Shown here one piece after another: positions 60,490 through 64,000 of a stretch of DNA of 64,000 nucleotides. Each line of letters starts with the position of its first letter. The stretch's first letter is position 1. The notes under the pieces are model-generated. The model did not search any database. It was not told where the DNA came from and worked only from the letters and a program-made list of their open reading frames with translations. Source of the DNA: Sphingobacteriales bacterium 46-32 (GTDB lineage Bacteria > Bacteroidota > Bacteroidia > Chitinophagales > Chitinophagaceae); the NCBI GenBank assembly GCA_001898485.1, contig MKTY01000007.1:62001-126000 (forward strand), given 5' to 3'. The translations under genes were made by a program, and so were the position numbers.

Positions 60490-62214
60490 ATGAATGGCAC
60501 ACTCGCTCTTTCCGATTATATCGTTTTCGTGCTCTACATCGTACTCGTATCTGCTTACGGCTATTGGGTCTACCGCCGCAAAAAAGCCGCCAGCACCAGC
60601 ACAAAAGATTACTTCCTGGCCGAAGGGTCGCTCACCTGGTGGGCTATTGGTGCCTCACTGATCGCTTCCAATATTTCTGCAGAGCAATTCATCGGCATGA
60701 GCGGTGAAGGTTTTTTTGTAGGCATTGCAGTAGCCGCCTACGAATGGATAGCGGCTATAGCACTTATCATTATTGCCGTATGGTTCATCCCCGTATATCT
60801 TAAGAATAAGATATTCACGATGCCGCAATTTCTTACCCGGCGGTACAACGGCACGGTGGCATTGATTATGGCAGTATTCTGGCTATTCCTGTACGTCTTC
60901 GTAAACCTGACTTCTATTCTCTACCTCGGTGCCGTAGCCATCAACGGACTGGTAGGCGGAGAGTATCTGCACTTCATCATGGTTGGACTGGCCGTATTTG
61001 CGCTTATCATTACCCTGGGTGGCATGAAGGTAATCGGCTATACGGATGTAATACAGGTTGCCATACTCATCATTGGTGGTCTGGCTACCACCTACCTGGC
61101 CCTTACCATCGTAGGAGAAAAATTTGGTGTGGGCAGAGATGCCATTGCGGGTTTTAAAATGCTGATCAAAGATGCGCCCGATCATTTTAAAATGATTCTG
61201 AAGAAACCCGCAGAGACAACGGCTGTCATAAACACACCTATGAATCTCGAAATACAGAAGTATGTGGTACTGCCCGGCATCGCGATGTATTTTGCCGGCC
61301 AGTGGATCGTCAATCTCAATTACTGGGGATGTAACCAGTATATCACTCAGCGGGCACTGGGTGCAGATCTGCAAACCGCCCGTACCGGAATATTGTTTGC
61401 CGGGTTCCTGAAACTGCTGATGCCGGTGATCGTTATGCTGCCGGGTATCGCAGCCTATGTACTGTATAAAAACGGACACCTCGAAGGGTTCGGTGGTGGA
61501 AAAGACGGGGCCTATTCTGCCATCCTTGGATTTCTTCCCGAAGGCCTGAAAGGATTATCTATTGCGGCACTCACCGCTGCCATCGTGGCCTCACTGGCCG
61601 GTAAGCTCAACAGCATCTCGACCATTTACACGCTGGATATTTATAAAAAATATATCAATACCGATGCGTCTGAAAAGAAACAGGTATGGATGGGCCGGAT
61701 TGTTATCCTCGCGGCTATCATACTTTCACTCCTGTTTACCTGGAAAGATCTGTTGGGTATTGGTGGCGAAGGCGGCTTTACATTCATTCAAAAATATACC
61801 GGCTTTATAAGCCCCGGCGTTTTTGCGATGTTTCTGCTGGGTATGTTCTGGAAAAGAACCACCGGTACAGCCGCTATCGTTGGACTCATCACCGGCTTTG
61901 GTCTGTCTGTCTTCTTTAACAATTACGCGGTAGGTATTTTTGGTAAAGAAACGTGGCTGTACACGGCTTTTGAATACCAGAAAATGGCCGATGGTGTAGT
62001 ACAAACGGTTATCGAAATCCCCTTCCTGATCAACATGGGATGGTCCTTCTTTATAACGGTAGCAGTAATGGTGGCGCTTAGCCTCGCAGGACCTAAAGTC
62101 AATCCAAAAGCCTTTGTACATGATAAAGAAATGCGCAGGCTTTCGGCACCTACCATCGCGATGATTGTAATAACCCTGCTGATAATCGGTGCTCTCTATG
62201 CCAAATTCTGGTAG
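60490..62214 (+). CDS. Sodium:solute symporter, SGLT-like (predicted arabinose importer)
   Basis: A 574-residue member of the SSS family with about fourteen membrane segments. The SGLT signature ASNISAEQFIGMSGEGFF is at residues ~58-75, and the sodium-site Ser/Thr region ALTAAIVASLAGKLNSISTIYTLDIY is near residue 360-385. It should import a monosaccharide together with Na+; its place between araA and the arabinofuranosidase makes L-arabinose the likely cargo. The start is ATG 60490, 32 bp after araA, so it is co-transcribed. Confidence 0.9.
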   Translation: MNGTLALSDYIVFVLYIVLVSAYGYWVYRRKKAASTSTKDYFLAEGSLTWWAIGASLIASNISAEQFIGMSGEGFFVGIAVAAYEWIAAIALIIIAVWFIPVYLKNKIFTMPQFLTRRYNGTVALIMAVFWLFLYVFVNLTSILYLGAVAINGLVGGEYLHFIMVGLAVFALIITLGGMKVIGYTDVIQVAILIIGGLATTYLALTIVGEKFGVGRDAIAGFKMLIKDAPDHFKMILKKPAETTAVINTPMNLEIQKYVVLPGIAMYFAGQWIVNLNYWGCNQYITQRALGADLQTARTGILFAGFLKLLMPVIVMLPGIAAYVLYKNGHLEGFGGGKDGAYSAILGFLPEGLKGLSIAALTAAIVASLAGKLNSISTIYTLDIYKKYINTDASEKKQVWMGRIVILAAIILSLLFTWKDLLGIGGEGGFTFIQKYTGFISPGVFAMFLLGMFWKRTTGTAAIVGLITGFGLSVFFNNYAVGIFGKETWLYTAFEYQKMADGVVQTVIEIPFLINMGWSFFITVAVMVALSLAGPKVNPKAFVHDKEMRRLSAPTIAMIVITLLIIGALYAKFW

Positions 62215-62299
62215 CAGTGTCTGCCTGGTATCGCTTAAACAAAAAAGCGCCGCAGGAGATAAGAGTTCACCGTAACTGATCATTTTATTCTATAGGAAC

Positions 62300-63823
62300 A
62301 TGAAGAAATATATTGTTTTTATTGCCGGGAGTATTTTATGCTCCGTTGTACTGCCCGCCCAGACGCTGAAAGGACGCATTAAAGTGGATATCGAACGTAC
62401 AACCGGCACGATCGATTCCCTGCTCTACGGAAATTTTACCGAACACCTGGGGCGTTGTATCTATGGCGGTATCTATGACCCCGCCTCTTCACAAGCCGAC
62501 CAGTATGGCTTTCGTAAAGATGTGCTGCAGGCGTCGAAGGAACTAAACACGTCCATACTAAGATGGCCCGGCGGCAACTTTGTATCCGGCTACAACTGGA
62601 TGGATGGAATTGGCCCCGCAGCTAACCGTCCCCGTAAAAAAGAACTGGCCTGGAATACCATTGAAACCAACCAGGTAGGTACCGATGAGTTTCTGCGTTA
62701 TGCTGAGCGTATGGGAGCACAACCCTATATTCCGGTAAACCTGGGCACCGGTACACTCGACGATGCGCGCAACTGGGTGGAGTATTGCAATAGTGATACT
62801 GGTACGTACTATGCCAATCTGCGTGCGAAGAATGGACGTATCGCTCCTTACAAAGTGAAGTACTGGAGCCTGGGCAATGAGATGGATGGCTGGTGGCAAA
62901 TGGGTGCCAAGAATGCCGACGACTACGGCAAATACGCCCTGGAAGCCGCCAAACTGATGAAATGGGTAGATCCTTCCATTAAACTCACCGTTTGCGGCCT
63001 CAGTACCTGGAGCAGCGGCACACCCGACTGGAACCGGACCGTACTCTCCCACCTCAAAGGATATGCGGATTATATTGCCTTACACTATTATTTCGGTGAC
63101 CGTACGAATAATTACCTGGAATATATGGCCTCCATGCAGGAGCCGGAAAAAGAGATTAAACAAACCGAAGCAATCATCAACGAAGTGCGTTTCAAACACC
63201 GGATAGATAAACCCATTTACATTGCTTTCGATGAATATAACGTATGGTACCGGACCGGTGTGGAAGAAAAGCTGGAAGAAAAATATAATTTGCAGGACGC
63301 TCTGGCCATCGCCACATTCCTGAATACACTCATACGCAATGCGCATATTGTAAAAATGGCCAACATTGCGCAACTGGTAAATGTAATTGCCCCCATGATG
63401 ATCACCGATGATAAACTCTGGAAACAAACGATTTATTATCCCCTGCAGCTATTTGCCAGTCATTGTTACGGTGAGTCGGTCAATACATTTGTACAAAGCG
63501 ACACCTTCAACACACAACGCAGCAAAGGCATTCCTTACCTCGACGTATCCTGTACCTACCAGCAAGAAAAGCAAGCACTGGTCATCAACGTCGTTAACCG
63601 CCACCCTTCGCAGGCAATCGAAACAACGATCGAAAGCCAGTTTGGTACCCTGGCCAAAAAAGCAACGGCCTACGAAGTAAATGGCAGTCACCTCAAAGAG
63701 GAAAATTCGGTAACCCAGCAAAAAGTAAAAACGGTGGAGCGTAGCTTTGATGCCGGCGGTAAACAATTCACCTATACATTTCCACCGCATTCCTTTACAC
63801 AACTCGTTTTATCCGTAAAATAA
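62300..63823 (+). CDS. Alpha-L-arabinofuranosidase, GH51
   Basis: A 507-residue exported glycosidase (signal peptide ending LPAQ) that removes alpha-L-arabinofuranosyl groups from arabinan, arabinoxylan or oligosaccharides. GH51 hallmarks are visible: FTEHLGRCIYGGIYDP, RWPGGNFVSGYNWMDGIGP, the acid/base Glu in YWSLGNEMDGWW (near residue 192) and the nucleophile Glu in IAFDEYNVWY (near residue 310). Beta-sandwich strands make up the C-terminal ~130 residues. Export fits the predicted arrangement in which glycans are cut outside and the sugar is then imported. Confidence 0.93.
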   Translation: MKKYIVFIAGSILCSVVLPAQTLKGRIKVDIERTTGTIDSLLYGNFTEHLGRCIYGGIYDPASSQADQYGFRKDVLQASKELNTSILRWPGGNFVSGYNWMDGIGPAANRPRKKELAWNTIETNQVGTDEFLRYAERMGAQPYIPVNLGTGTLDDARNWVEYCNSDTGTYYANLRAKNGRIAPYKVKYWSLGNEMDGWWQMGAKNADDYGKYALEAAKLMKWVDPSIKLTVCGLSTWSSGTPDWNRTVLSHLKGYADYIALHYYFGDRTNNYLEYMASMQEPEKEIKQTEAIINEVRFKHRIDKPIYIAFDEYNVWYRTGVEEKLEEKYNLQDALAIATFLNTLIRNAHIVKMANIAQLVNVIAPMMITDDKLWKQTIYYPLQLFASHCYGESVNTFVQSDTFNTQRSKGIPYLDVSCTYQQEKQALVINVVNRHPSQAIETTIESQFGTLAKKATAYEVNGSHLKEENSVTQQKVKTVERSFDAGGKQFTYTFPPHSFTQLVLSVK

Positions 63824-63847
63824 CAGCGATCAAAAGTGCGCAGTATT

Positions 63848-64000
63848 ATGAGAAAACAATTATTACCCTTTTTCGCCGGAAGTTTGCTGGCAGGCAGTGT
63901 GCCTGCCCAGGTGAAGAATGACTACCCCATACAACCCGTTGCATTCACCCAGGTACACGTGATGGATAATTTCTGGTCGCCGCGCATGAAAATAAATGCC
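63848..64000 (+). CDS. Beta-L-arabinofuranosidase, GH127 (DUF1680), 5' part only
   Basis: The first 51 codons of a gene cut by the right edge. The start ATG is at 63848. A signal peptide (ending SVPAQ) is followed by NDYPIQPVAFTQVHVMDNFWSPRMKINA, the usual N-terminus of GH127/DUF1680 enzymes, where the YPIQPV and DNFWSPR phrases recur. These release beta-L-arabinofuranose from plant hydroxyproline-rich glycoproteins and related glycans. It is in operon distance (24 bp) of the GH51 gene. Identification rests on 51 residues only. Confidence 0.8.
   Translation, partial: MRKQLLPFFAGSLLAGSVPAQVKNDYPIQPVAFTQVHVMDNFWSPRMKINA

Overview
The window is a stretch of a Bacteroidota chromosome, most like the Chitinophagaceae. 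The signs are a SusC/SusD pair with an ECF sigma factor and FecR anti-sigma factor, a C-terminal type IX secretion sorting domain, many Bacteroidota-style lipoproteins, and -7 elements of the TAnnTTTG type. The genus cannot be fixed from the sequence. No rRNA, tRNA, CRISPR array, IS element or prophage gene was seen.

Layout. 1-5650 is a small defence/toxin region: the 3' part of a Wadjet operon (jetC cut by the left edge, then jetD), a secreted TraB/DUF5694-like protein, and a three-gene hipB-hipS-hipT-like kinase toxin-antitoxin operon with repeated operator-like sites. 6.1-30.2 kb is a mosaic of short transcription units: a serine hydrolase, a CPA1 Na+/H+ antiporter with a strong 5' stem-loop, an ABC-F ATPase with an attenuator-like leader, DinB, SMR and GNAT proteins, an aminopeptidase P, a repeat-bearing lipoprotein, a Ycf48-like protein, a peroxiredoxin, a glycosylasparaginase-cutC-DMT operon, an FMN reductase-pirin pair, two tandem CocE/NonD hydrolases and a GH20 hexosaminidase. 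30.3-37.0 kb holds susD, susC and fecR on the minus strand, with the ECF sigma gene divergent from them. 37.1-53.2 kb holds a NagB-LmbE fusion, a BI-1 protein, an AI-2E exporter family protein, an AsmA-like protein, small envelope proteins, an alpha-amylase, an MFS transporter, a putative gluzincin metallopeptidase and a large T9SS-sorted protein. 53.8-64 kb is an L-arabinose operon: HAD phosphatase, Nudix-type regulator (araR), araB, araD, an aldose 1-epimerase lipoprotein, araA, an SGLT-type sodium symporter, GH51 arabinofuranosidase and the start of a GH127 beta-L-arabinofuranosidase. The last two release arabinose from glycans, the symporter imports it, and AraA-AraB-AraD convert it to D-xylulose 5-phosphate. 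A palindrome over the araB promoter is the likely AraR operator.

The most unusual layer is non-coding. Several families of degenerate 7-, 8- and 9-bp tandem repeats lie in intergenic gaps, often starting at or inside a stop codon. One family frames a ~210-bp composite element present twice, in opposite orientation, each time between convergent genes. These look like a local system of 3'-end (terminator or RNA-stabilising) modules. With the HipBST-like operon and three 5'-leader hairpins, they are the best targets for follow-up.
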